Of a DNA stretch of 64,000 nt, positions 18,497-26,835 are shown piece after piece. The stretch's first letter is position 1. Every line of letters starts with the position of its first letter. The stretch is from contig PASN01000019.1 in the NCBI GenBank assembly GCA_002711995.1, forward strand, positions 124,001-188,000. Direction: 5' to 3'. The notes below the pieces were generated by a model. That model saw only the letters and a program-made list of their open reading frames with translations, was not told where the DNA came from and made no database searches. Origin of the DNA: Halobacteriovoraceae bacterium. GTDB taxonomy: Bacteria > Bdellovibrionota > Bacteriovoracia > Bacteriovoracales > Bacteriovoracaceae. Position numbers and translations under genes: made by a program.

Positions 18497-19695
18497 GTGA
18501 TTGGTGGACAGTTTTATTGTGGACTATCTTCTCACTTGGGGTAGTCGTCTTAAAGTTAGGAAAGTCTAAGAGCAAGGACCCTATAGGATATATCCTGCTT
18601 TTCTACTTCTTTTTTGGTTTTGGACCGGTGGTGAACTATTTATTGGGCATGCCTATTTATTTTGGAATTGTAAAAGAGCATATTCCTTCTGCGGCAATGA
18701 TCATGTCTTTGGGAATTCTTAGCTTTGCTTTCCCTCACTTAATTTTCAAAGATCACTCATTGGTTCCCGATGAAAATTCTGACGAGCCCCACAGGTGGGA
18801 AGCTCTTAAAATCGCACTTATGGGAAGTATTGTATATGGTGGAGCAAAATGCCTTTTAATGCTTCCTCTTAAAGCGCAAGGAGCCACAAAGATAGAAATG
18901 ATCAGCATTGCTCTTCCACAGCTTCACTACATATACCTTCTGTTGCAGCTTTACTTTTGCGCGTTTTATTTTAGCGCAAAAAGAGTTGATGGCCTTGCAA
19001 AAATATATTGGCTCAACGTTGCGGTTTATATTGTTTACTGTTTAGTGGTTGCTGAGAGAGATTTTATTTTTCCCTTAGCATCGATATTCATAATGAAGTC
19101 GCTAGTCGAGGGCAAAAAGGTTTCGTGGCGAAAGCTTGCCTTCGGCGGAGTCTCACTAGGCGTCTTGGGAACAATTATATTCTATCTTAGGGATGGCACT
19201 CAAGAGGCCGGGAATATTGTGTCCGCCGTTCTGAGTCAGGGCTCAATTCTTTTTATTAACACTTTTGTGCTCAAGGTGTTCGAGCAAGGACATGAATTCT
19301 TTTATGGTGAGACCTTTTTAAATTCATTGATAAACCTTGCTCCAAGTTTTGTCTACAAAACCGATTATAACAATTTGGCATGGTTCAAAAATTTATACGC
19401 CCCGGCCAGTGACAGTGGGTACGGATTTGCTTTGGATGCTGAAGGTTATATTAACTTTGGATTTGCAGGAGTTGTTCTGGTTTATTTAAGCTTGGCATTC
19501 TACTGGAGAGTCCTTTTATCGAAATTTTCTTCCAGTGAGTTTTTCAGATATCTTACGTTGTTTAGCGTTGGCTTCGTTATGTATGCATTAAGAAACGATT
19601 CCTTGGCGCTTTTTAAAGGTATCCTTTACGCCATCATTATTTATCTATTCATAAATACAACATCATATTTATTAAGTATAAGGAAGAACGCATGA
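18493..19695 (+). CDS. Wzy-like O-antigen/oligosaccharide polymerase
   Basis: 400 residues from the ATG at 18493, chosen because it overlaps the flippase stop as ATGA and has GGAGG upstream; an in-frame alternative start at 18436 lies inside the flippase gene. The protein has about 10-11 membrane helices with one longer periplasmic loop (about 250-325). This is the layout of Wzy polymerases, which share little sequence. The role is assigned from topology and from position between flippase and glycosyltransferases. Confidence 0.65.
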   Translation: MSDWWTVLLWTIFSLGVVVLKLGKSKSKDPIGYILLFYFFFGFGPVVNYLLGMPIYFGIVKEHIPSAAMIMSLGILSFAFPHLIFKDHSLVPDENSDEPHRWEALKIALMGSIVYGGAKCLLMLPLKAQGATKIEMISIALPQLHYIYLLLQLYFCAFYFSAKRVDGLAKIYWLNVAVYIVYCLVVAERDFIFPLASIFIMKSLVEGKKVSWRKLAFGGVSLGVLGTIIFYLRDGTQEAGNIVSAVLSQGSILFINTFVLKVFEQGHEFFYGETFLNSLINLAPSFVYKTDYNNLAWFKNLYAPASDSGYGFALDAEGYINFGFAGVVLVYLSLAFYWRVLLSKFSSSEFFRYLTLFSVGFVMYALRNDSLALFKGILYAIIIYLFINTTSYLLSIRKNA

Positions 19696-20870
19696 GGGCC
19701 ATAGTCACTTTGGAACACAGATTCATATCTTGCGAAGGAAAACTCTACACATCAGGTGCCTTTGATCAAACCTTTTGGGAGCGCTATCTTCAAGTGTTTT
19801 CGGAAGTTTTAATAGTGGCAAGGGTGAAGAATGTTGAAAAACTAAGTGGCAAAGAGATTCGGGTGTGTTCTGACAAAATTAGGATTTATCCCTTGGATCA
19901 TTATGTTGGTTTAAAGCAAGGCCTTTTGAGTCTTCCTCGAATGAAGAGAAAACTTCAATATCTTGTGAATCACTATAGGGGCGCATTTATTCTGAGAATT
20001 GGCTCTCCAATTGCGGACCTACTTGGGCCTATGCTTAAGAAGGCCAATATACCTTATGCTGTTGAAGTTGTGGGAGATCCATGGGACGTATTCGCCAAAG
20101 GGGCCATCAATCATCCGGCTAGACCTTTCTTAAGAAGTTATTTCGCCTATAAACTAAAACAGCAGTGTGCGGCCGCAAAGTTTTCATCTTATGTTACAAA
20201 AACCGCTCTTCAGAAAAGATACCCACCAATGAATTCATTAAAAACTATAAATGCCTCCAGTATTAGCTTGAGTGAGGATTTTTTTGCGCAAAGGAGTGAT
20301 TTTGGCAGTGATAATCAAAATTGGCTTTTTGTTGGCACTTTGGAGCAATATCAAAAAGCGCCTGATGTTCTCATTAAAAGCTTCAAAATTGTTTTAGAGA
20401 AGTTTCCAAATGCTAAGTTAAACATTTTGGGGGATGGAAGAAAGAGAGCAGAACTAGAGGCGTCTGCAATCAAGCTTGGGATTGAGAATTCTGTAAAATT
20501 TCACGGCTCTGTGGCGAGTTCTAAAGAGGTTAGAGAGTATTTATTGAATTCACCATATTTTGTGCTCCCTTCAAGAGGAGAGGGTCTACCTCGGGCAATG
20601 ATTGAGGCCATGGCATGTGGCTGTGCTTGTGTAGGAAGCAATATTGGTGGCATACGAGAATTGATCGATGATAAGTGGATAGCCCAAGTGAATGATGTTG
20701 CAGACCTCGCCCAGAAAATGATTGCTCTCATGAATTTAGATGAGGAAACTAAGCTTCAAGTTTCAAGAAGGAACAACGAGGCCGCTAAAGATTACTTAGT
20801 CCATAAACTTGATAACAGAAGAATGGAGTTTTACTCCTATATTAAAAAGCATTTGGAAGAGGCGGTATGA
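19692..20870 (+). CDS. GT4-family glycosyltransferase
   Basis: 392 residues, GT-B fold. The C-terminal half shows NWLFVGTLEQYQKAPDVL, GDGRKRAELE and the nucleotide-sugar site SRGEGLPRAMIEAMACG (an EX7E motif), then GGIRELID. The N-terminal half is acceptor-specific and divergent. It probably adds a sugar to the undecaprenyl-linked unit started by the PglC-like domain. Donor and linkage cannot be read. ATGA overlap with the polymerase and a 4-nt overlap with the next glycosyltransferase show a tightly coupled operon. Confidence 0.85.
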   Translation: MRAIVTLEHRFISCEGKLYTSGAFDQTFWERYLQVFSEVLIVARVKNVEKLSGKEIRVCSDKIRIYPLDHYVGLKQGLLSLPRMKRKLQYLVNHYRGAFILRIGSPIADLLGPMLKKANIPYAVEVVGDPWDVFAKGAINHPARPFLRSYFAYKLKQQCAAAKFSSYVTKTALQKRYPPMNSLKTINASSISLSEDFFAQRSDFGSDNQNWLFVGTLEQYQKAPDVLIKSFKIVLEKFPNAKLNILGDGRKRAELEASAIKLGIENSVKFHGSVASSKEVREYLLNSPYFVLPSRGEGLPRAMIEAMACGCACVGSNIGGIRELIDDKWIAQVNDVADLAQKMIALMNLDEETKLQVSRRNNEAAKDYLVHKLDNRRMEFYSYIKKHLEEAV

Positions 20871-22015
20871 GAGTCTTACACCTGGTAAAAACCTCTGATG
20901 GCGCAAGGTGGGCGGCTGAGCAAGTTAAAGTTTTAGTGGAACTTGGCCATGAAATCGGAGTTATTCTACCACAACAGAATGGTAAAATGATGAATGCCTG
21001 GGATAAGACTGGTGCAGAGCTATTCTTTGGAAATGTCGAGCTTCCGGTTAAAAGTCCATGGGAATTTCCTTATAGAAAAGTTTTTTTGCAAAACATCGTT
21101 GAGGATTTTAAACCTGATATTATCCACTCACACTTTTTCTCCACCACATTAATGGCGCGGTATTCAACACATGTTCCCGTTGCATTTCAAGTGCCTGGCC
21201 CGCTCCATATGGAGAATGCTTTATTTAAGAAGTGGGATCTTTACAGCGCTAGGAAGCAAGATTTTTGGATCGCATCCAGTCACGCGATACGCAGTCTTTA
21301 TTTAAGTGAAGAAGTAGACGCTTCCAAGGTTGGAATGAGCTATTATGGAAACACTATCGAGGACTATTCATTGGGTGGAAAAGGCCTAAGAAGTGAGCTC
21401 TCGCTGGGGGATCGTGATTTTGTAGTAGGAAATATAAGCTATTTTTATTCTCCTAAAAAATATCTCTTTCAGACTAAAGGCCTAAAAGGACATGAAATGA
21501 TGTTTGAAGCACTCTCAAAGTTAAAGGGAGATGGGATTAAAGGTGTGTTTTGGGGTGAACAGTGGGGAGAAGGAGTAAATTACGAAAAGAAACTTCGAAG
21601 TCTAGTTCCAGAAAACTGTCTTATGCCTGGGGCGCTTGCCCCCTTTGAAGTTTCCAAAGGATGGAACACTATGGACATGTGCATGCATATGCCATTTAGT
21701 GAGAATTGTGGTGGGGTGCTTGAACCCCTGCTTCATGAGGTGCCAGTAATCGCATCAAATGTTGGTGGACTTCCAGAGCTAATTATCAATAACAAAACAG
21801 GAATACTTATAGAGAGGTGTCCTTCAGAGGCCGCCAAATCTATTAAAAAAGCAAAGAGCAATAAGATTTTGCTTAAGGATATGGCTAAGAAGGGAGCTGC
21901 ACTGGCCCGCACGGCCTTTGATGTTTCTAGAACTGCCAGAGAAATTGATCGAATTTACAAAAGTGGAGGGGAGATGGATGACAAGTCTATGTTCTTTTCC
22001 AAGGAGCGCGTATGA
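20867..22015 (+). CDS. GT4-like glycosyltransferase
   Basis: 382 residues, GT-B fold. MRVLHLVKTSDGARWAAEQ is a typical N-terminal nucleotide-fold opening for GT4. DIIHSHFFS follows, and a C-terminal ENCGGVLEPLLHEVPVIAS block corresponds to the EX7E donor-binding region, with NVGGLPELI after it. A hydrophilic tail (SGGEMDDKSMFF) follows the catalytic domain. It overlaps both neighbours by 4 nt. It is the second sugar-adding enzyme of this locus, suggesting a short repeat unit of about three sugars if no other transferases act. Confidence 0.82.
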   Translation: MRVLHLVKTSDGARWAAEQVKVLVELGHEIGVILPQQNGKMMNAWDKTGAELFFGNVELPVKSPWEFPYRKVFLQNIVEDFKPDIIHSHFFSTTLMARYSTHVPVAFQVPGPLHMENALFKKWDLYSARKQDFWIASSHAIRSLYLSEEVDASKVGMSYYGNTIEDYSLGGKGLRSELSLGDRDFVVGNISYFYSPKKYLFQTKGLKGHEMMFEALSKLKGDGIKGVFWGEQWGEGVNYEKKLRSLVPENCLMPGALAPFEVSKGWNTMDMCMHMPFSENCGGVLEPLLHEVPVIASNVGGLPELIINNKTGILIERCPSEAAKSIKKAKSNKILLKDMAKKGAALARTAFDVSRTAREIDRIYKSGGEMDDKSMFFSKERV

Positions 22016-23238
22016 AGCTTACAAGAAAGCAGTTCTTGGGGGCTACTGTAGCGGCTATATCAGGAACAATCACTCCTAGTTTGTTTGGAGCTGTAAAGGA
22101 GAAGAGAAAGATTAAGCTAAACGGGAGTTCCTTAAAAATTAAAAAATTGGTACTCAAAGACAATGACTATATTTTAGGCCCTGGTGTCGTTGAGCTAACA
22201 GGTCCTGATGCTATTGTTATACAGGGCAAAAACGTAGTTCTCGACAATGTATCGTTTAAAGCTTCCATTGGACCTAAAAAACACTCTTCGGCCATAAGGA
22301 TGCTTCAAGGCTGTGAGAATCTTACAATTAAAAACTGTGCCTTTGAAGGAGATGCATACTGTGTCTTAAAGGCCGATATCAATTCCAATAAAGATGGAGA
22401 CCTTACTTTTGACAAACCCGTTGGGCCTATAACCTTTATCAATAATTCATGCGACGGTTTTTCCAGACACATCTATTTAAGCAGCGTTTCAAGAATTAAC
22501 ATTGAAGGAAACTTCTTTAAAAACAGTGCAAGGGACTCTATTAGATTAAGACAAGGTGTCAGGAAGGTTCTCATCTCAAAAAACACTTTTGACAATGTTG
22601 GCAAAAAAACAGGAGAAAGCGCTGACGCGATAGATACCTATTGGAGTGGCGAGGAATTAATTATTTCTTCTAATATCATCAATAACTGCGCTGTTCATGG
22701 GCTAGATTTAAAGGGCATATCTCCTGATGGGAAGGGGGCAAGCTCTAAAGTCATCGTGGAAAACAACATCATAAATGGGTGTGTGTTTTCAGGAATTCTT
22801 GTTAGCTCGGGTAAAGTCCACTTGAAGAAAAAAAATAAAGTTGCCGACTTCATTATCAAGTCAAACGTTATTAAGAACTGTAATAAAAACAATAAGAACC
22901 CTAACGATGCGGCCATCTTTTTACGCCACGGCGTTCAAGGATGCATTATAAGTCTAAATCAAATTTCATCGTCTAACGGGCATGGCATCGTGCTGGGCAA
23001 CTTTGAAGAGAAGGCAGAGCAAACAAAAAACATTACAATCGCTGAAAATCAAATTGTTTCAAAGTCTGGAGACTGCGTCAGAGTGTTTGCTGCTGACAAT
23101 GTGGTGCTTGCAAGGAATATATTTGAATCTCGCAAGAACAAAGCTTCGGTAAAATTGTTTAAAAGATACAAAAGCTTTGAGCTTGCTAAGGTTTTAGAGA
23201 CAGACAATCTAGAGTCTGTCATCGATCACGAGACCTGA
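22012..23238 (+). CDS. Exported right-handed parallel β-helix protein with Tat-like signal
   Basis: 408 residues. The N-terminus TRKQFLGATVAAISG resembles a twin-arginine signal (S/T-R-R-x-F-L-K) with one Arg replaced by Lys. The remainder is a run of PbH1-type β-helix coils with repeated NNxI/NxF asparagine ladders (NLTIKNCAFEG, RINIEGNFFKN, KVLISKNTFDN, KVIVENNIINGC). Such folds occur in polysaccharide lyases, epimerases and hydrolases, so it may trim or modify the glycan. No catalytic set can be named with confidence. GGAG precedes the ATG. Its last 30 nt overlap the convergent SLBB gene. Confidence 0.75.
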   Translation: MKLTRKQFLGATVAAISGTITPSLFGAVKEKRKIKLNGSSLKIKKLVLKDNDYILGPGVVELTGPDAIVIQGKNVVLDNVSFKASIGPKKHSSAIRMLQGCENLTIKNCAFEGDAYCVLKADINSNKDGDLTFDKPVGPITFINNSCDGFSRHIYLSSVSRINIEGNFFKNSARDSIRLRQGVRKVLISKNTFDNVGKKTGESADAIDTYWSGEELIISSNIINNCAVHGLDLKGISPDGKGASSKVIVENNIINGCVFSGILVSSGKVHLKKKNKVADFIIKSNVIKNCNKNNKNPNDAAIFLRHGVQGCIISLNQISSSNGHGIVLGNFEEKAEQTKNITIAENQIVSKSGDCVRVFAADNVVLARNIFESRKNKASVKLFKRYKSFELAKVLETDNLESVIDHET

Positions 23239-23733
23239 AACAATCAGGCCTAGAATTGTCGAGGCAACGGTTAAAACTTTCAAGCCGTTGTCGCTTATGA
23301 AAGGTTTCTTTTGAGGCACATGCACTAGATCATTCGGCCTTAGCTTTAAGTCCTTCTGTGACTCGCTTTGAAGAAAGCTTTCCAGGTCGTGGGTGATCAC
23401 AGTATAGCCGTTTTTTGATTTTCTTTTTATTGTGATTTCCTCGATGTCCGCCTCTTTGGTTGGTCCACCTGCGAATGCTAGTAGGGAAGTAAGCTCACTG
23501 TTTGCTGGAACTACATGGGAGCCAGGCTTGTTCACTGCTCCCAACAAGCTCACTCTCATGAGCGCGTCTTTGTAATTTTGACCAGAAATGTATTCGCTTC
23601 CCTTTAGGGAGTACCTTGTTTTGCTTTCAGTCGCTCTAAAGTAATCTTGAGCGGCCGCGCCGCTTGAGGTAAGTGTTATTAAAGTCGCAATTGTTGCACT
23701 AAGCAGCCTCTTGCAAAAGTGAGTCTTTTTCAC
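23209..23733 (-). CDS. Small SLBB-domain polysaccharide-export-like protein
   Basis: 174 residues. The GTG at 23733 is preferred because GGAG lies 7 nt upstream and it opens a clean signal peptide (KKTHFCKRLLSATIATLI to GAAAQ); an ATG at 23745 has no ribosome site. One SLBB domain is visible (VSLLGAVNKPGSHVVPANSELTSLLAFAGGP, here split by function: strand, GxV loop, helix), and a C-terminal hydrophobic helix (about 152-170). It lacks the N-terminal Poly_export domain of Wza and is about half a Wza in size. The start lies inside the upstream copolymerase gene. Confidence 0.75.
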   Translation of the reverse strand: MKKTHFCKRLLSATIATLITLTSSGAAAQDYFRATESKTRYSLKGSEYISGQNYKDALMRVSLLGAVNKPGSHVVPANSELTSLLAFAGGPTKEADIEEITIKRKSKNGYTVITHDLESFLQSESQKDLKLRPNDLVHVPQKKPFISDNGLKVLTVASTILGLIVSGLVIDDRL

Positions 23734-24802
23734 TTGAATCTCCATTGGGGTAAATGAATGAGTTTAAATCATCGTAGGTTTGAGCGTTTGTTAATACATA
23801 TTGAAATTTATTTTTTAACTGGGATGCCAATTCGGCCTTTCTTTTGTTGAATTTTTTAATATTCTTCTCTGTTGTTTTAAACATTTCAACAAATATAAAG
23901 CTCTTTTCCACCATTTGAGACATTATAAGACCATCTGGGGATGCGTACAGGTTTTCAGTTAGAACCACAAGGTGATCGCTTTCAGCGTGAGAGTTCATGA
24001 CCTTTCTTATTGCTCTTTTGTTGGGAAATTCATTTTTATAACTCTTTGAATTCAGTTCTATAAATTCAAAGTCTTTAGCATAGGCCTTTTTTAACCTCTT
24101 CACATGCTTTTTATCAAAATTTGCCTGATCCAGTTTTATAAGGATGACCTTTTTTCCTCTTGCAAGCATAGTTTCCAATAAACTTTTCACCTCGTTACCC
24201 ATATTTTGATTTTTGGATATAGAGGTTATGCTTATCCACTTTAGTGAACTTATTTGAGCGTTATAAAAGTTTTCTAAAGCTATTTTTCTAGGGTGATTGC
24301 CAGTTATGTGAGAGTCCTTCCTAGACGAAACCTTTGGAATTGTCACGGCCAAGGAGTTCTCCGGCAACACGAGTTGATTTTTAGACATTAGTACTGGGAA
24401 TAAACTTTGCTTGTAATAAAGGCCTGCGATTAACATGCCTATGAGCGTTAGTGAGACGATTAAAGTCTTTAGAAAGATTTTTAAAGTGCTTGTAACTTGG
24501 ATTTTTTCATTTGTGTTTAAGTTGGTGATAGAAGTTTTTACTTTCTCATACGAAATCTTTGCAAGGGAGATTTGCTCTGTTAACTTGTTTAATTTCTCCA
24601 GCAAAATCTTCTTTCTTAGCGTGTATTTTTCTATTTTTGAACTAAACTCTGGAAGTTCCTTATATTCAGACTCTAATGTTGCAAGGGACCTTGTGAGGTG
24701 TTTGGTTCCCGCCTTGAGCCCTGTTAGCTCTTTTAGAAGCTCTTCCTTTTCTTTTTCGATGGAGTAGTCAAAGGTCTGGTCCTTTTTTGATTTTATTGTC
24801 AA
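23699..24802 (-). CDS. Wzc-like copolymerase, C-terminal part with degenerate BY-kinase domain
   Basis: 367 residues: a long coiled coil (about 15-95), a membrane helix (about 108-127), then a domain aligning with bacterial tyrosine kinases. The Walker A position (after WISITSISK) reads NQNMGN instead of GEGKST, and Walker A' reads VILIKLD rather than LLIDxD, so ATP binding is probably lost. A TYDDLNSFIYPNG tail is not tyrosine-rich. The only possible start is a TTG without a clear ribosome site. One added A in a run upstream would join this frame to the preceding gene, so it is probably the second half of one protein. Confidence 0.6.
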   Translation of the reverse strand: MTIKSKKDQTFDYSIEKEKEELLKELTGLKAGTKHLTRSLATLESEYKELPEFSSKIEKYTLRKKILLEKLNKLTEQISLAKISYEKVKTSITNLNTNEKIQVTSTLKIFLKTLIVSLTLIGMLIAGLYYKQSLFPVLMSKNQLVLPENSLAVTIPKVSSRKDSHITGNHPRKIALENFYNAQISSLKWISITSISKNQNMGNEVKSLLETMLARGKKVILIKLDQANFDKKHVKRLKKAYAKDFEFIELNSKSYKNEFPNKRAIRKVMNSHAESDHLVVLTENLYASPDGLIMSQMVEKSFIFVEMFKTTEKNIKKFNKRKAELASQLKNKFQYVLTNAQTYDDLNSFIYPNGDSSEKDSLLQEAA

Positions 24803-24807
24803 TTGTT

Positions 24808-25698
24808 TTATCTTTTTTGCAGCTGTCTTTCTTGAGTGACATTTTTAAGAATCCCTTTTTCTATCTCTAACCTCATGCTCGAGTAACGAGCGGGCAACTC
24901 TTGTGGAATAAGTGTTTTAAATTCACTTTGAAGATTAAGGATTCGAGAGTCAAGGTTATCTAGTTCCTCAAAAATGGCCGATTCACTGTCTTCAATTATT
25001 TTAAGCGCTCCCTTGGCCTCTGTTAGTGGATCCTTTACAAGCAATTTTGCAGATTGGTTTTTAATAAGTTTTTGAATATCTTTTGTGAGGCCAATATTTT
25101 TTGTGCCAACGGTAAAAAGAATATTGTTTTCACCTTTCTTCTTAACTGTAATTACCTGTTCCAGTTGTTCGCTTATCCTTGAATGTATTTGTTCTTGTCC
25201 ACTTAGTTGAATCTTTCCCAACAATTTCTTTTTTACAAATTCAACCCAGCCTTTTCTCTCTTCGCCGAGTTTAAATTTTATAAAATCATATTCTTTCTCA
25301 CTTATTACTATATCAGTTAGCTCTTGGTAAAAGGACATGCTGCTCGCCTTTGCGAGGGCCCTCTCTGGAATGTTGTCCAAAGAGTTTTTATTGGAGCGAA
25401 TTCCTAATATTGAGTCGGATAGAATATTAGAGGTTAAATCCTGGCCGGGCTCGATTTTAAGGCCAACGGTTGCCTTGTACACACGGTTTTGAAACAGTGA
25501 GAAAAGCAATATCGGTATCAATACTGATGTTGCCACAAGGGCCGCCTTGTATTCTAAGAAGTATCTTAATATATTTTCCCATGAAGGGGTCCAATTAGAT
25601 TCTACTTTAACGCTGCTTGAAGAGACAGATTGCTTTGGCGTTAACACTTCCATGTTATCAAAGTAAAGTGAATGTGTTTGTTCTTCTTTTTTATCCAA
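24808..25698 (-). CDS. Wzz/Wzc-like copolymerase, N-terminal part
   Basis: 296 residues starting at TTG (AGG 9 nt upstream). It has a polar cytoplasmic leader, membrane helix about 48-68 (AALVATSVLIPILLFSLF), then the Wzz periplasmic domain (VYKATVGLKIEPGQDLTSNIL) running into a coiled coil. It ends at TAA (24808) in the middle of the coiled coil, before the second membrane helix and the proline-rich segment expected of the family. Those missing parts follow in the -1 frame, 6 nt further on. Wzz/Wzc proteins control chain length and link polymerase to exporter. Confidence 0.7.
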   Translation of the reverse strand: MDKKEEQTHSLYFDNMEVLTPKQSVSSSSVKVESNWTPSWENILRYFLEYKAALVATSVLIPILLFSLFQNRVYKATVGLKIEPGQDLTSNILSDSILGIRSNKNSLDNIPERALAKASSMSFYQELTDIVISEKEYDFIKFKLGEERKGWVEFVKKKLLGKIQLSGQEQIHSRISEQLEQVITVKKKGENNILFTVGTKNIGLTKDIQKLIKNQSAKLLVKDPLTEAKGALKIIEDSESAIFEELDNLDSRILNLQSEFKTLIPQELPARYSSMRLEIEKGILKNVTQERQLQKR

Positions 25699-25861
25699 GT
25701 TTTAAGCCTGTTAAGATCATCTTAATCTAATTCTTAGTTATATATACGGATAATAAGACCTTTAGCTTGAATCAGGTTTAAATATTAAGAAGAATATAAG
25801 AAATTTCTGCTCCTTTTTTAGTTGAGTGTTTTCGTTTATGGGTTGAATGGCGCCTATTTTG

Positions 25862-25883
25862 CTCCTTTATTAATTTAAAGGAG
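25862..25883 (+). promoter_or_regulatory. Hairpin sequestering the ribosome binding site of the lipoprotein operon
   Basis: Perfect 8-bp inverted repeat CTCCTTTA/TAAAGGAG with loop TTAATT. The 3' arm contains most of the AGGAGG ribosome site, 5 nt before the ATG at 25889. No plus-strand gene lies upstream, so it is not a terminator. It could act as an RNA thermometer or a target for a regulator; this is inferred from structure only. Confidence 0.55.
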
Positions 25884-25888
25884 GCCGC

Positions 25889-26209
25889 ATGAATTTTTTT
25901 AATGTACTGGTCCTGTCAGTGATAGGACTTCTTTTTACCAGTTGTGGAGGCAAGGACTACAACAATACTGGTAAGGATATTTATCATTTGTACACAGCTG
26001 ACGCGCAAATTGAAGGCCCTTCAGTCCCTCAACAAATGCAGGAGCCTGAGTTCATAATAGATAACTCTATTTATATAGAAGACGTGGCCTGGGATTATTC
26101 CCCTCGGGATGATATGAATGTTTTTGGGGATAATAACTCCCAACTTGAATTGGAATTTGAGACTGATGCTCCACCAAGGCTGCAATTTAAGGATAGGCAA
26201 TTTCCATAG
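25889..26209 (+). CDS. Small lipoprotein, unknown function
   Basis: 106 residues with a lipobox (LLFTSC, C19) followed by GGKD. The mature part is polar, acidic and proline-containing, without a recognised domain. A strong AGGAGG ribosome site is folded into a hairpin. It is the first gene of a three-gene set with a DUF3943 protein (8 nt downstream) and a small barrel, all exported, suggesting an outer-membrane assembly. Partners and role are unknown. Confidence 0.8.
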   Translation: MNFFNVLVLSVIGLLFTSCGGKDYNNTGKDIYHLYTADAQIEGPSVPQQMQEPEFIIDNSIYIEDVAWDYSPRDDMNVFGDNNSQLELEFETDAPPRLQFKDRQFP

Positions 26210-26217
26210 AAAGAGCT

Positions 26218-26835
26218 GTGCTTTTTTTAAAGCATTTAAATTTTCTTTGGCCGTATCTTTTATGCGCTTCGTTTAGCGTTCATAGTTTCGAGTATAAAAA
26301 TAGAGAACACAGTTTTAAAGAAACGGCCTATCGTCAAGGACAAGTCTTTGTCTTTCATGCTGTTGGTTATATGCTTACCCAGTCGGACACAATCAGAGAA
26401 GATGGATCGTGGGAAGGCTATAAAAGAAGGTTTTTAGACTTTCAGTACGATCCCGACAATAGTGTATGGAATCTCCTAGGTCATCCTCTAACGGGTGCAC
26501 AAGTGTTTTTATTCTATAGGGCCTATGGGTATACACGTGAAAAGTCCTTTCTTTTAGGCGCACTTTCCAGCTTGTACTTTGAAACTCTTATCGAGAGCTA
26601 TACTGAAAGACCAAGCGCTCAAGATACAATCAATACGCCCATATTCGGGGCCATGCTGGGAACTGGAATCGAGCGTGTGTCTGTGGAACTGCTTAACTCC
26701 AATCGCAAGTTTTATAGAGCCATAGGGAGGATCATAAATCCTTTTTCTTTTTTAACCAATAAGAACGATTTCAAAGCTGGCATTATTCCACTTAGGGGAG
26801 GGGCAAGTGTTTTAGGAGGGTGGCGCTTTGATTAA
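26218..26835 (+). CDS. DUF3943 family exported protein
   Basis: 205 residues starting at GTG (26218, with AGAG 5 nt upstream; no ATG fits). A hydrophobic N-terminus (FLWPYLLCASFSVHSFEY) looks like a signal peptide. The family core is visible: DNSVWNLLGHPLTGAQVFLFYRA, then SSLYFETLIESYTERPSAQDTINTPIFGAMLGTG split over two short motifs (ESYTERPSAQD, TPIFGAMLG). DUF3943 proteins are envelope proteins of unknown function. The gene ends inside the start of the next one (8-nt overlap). Confidence 0.75.
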   Translation: MLFLKHLNFLWPYLLCASFSVHSFEYKNREHSFKETAYRQGQVFVFHAVGYMLTQSDTIREDGSWEGYKRRFLDFQYDPDNSVWNLLGHPLTGAQVFLFYRAYGYTREKSFLLGALSSLYFETLIESYTERPSAQDTINTPIFGAMLGTGIERVSVELLNSNRKFYRAIGRIINPFSFLTNKNDFKAGIIPLRGGASVLGGWRFD

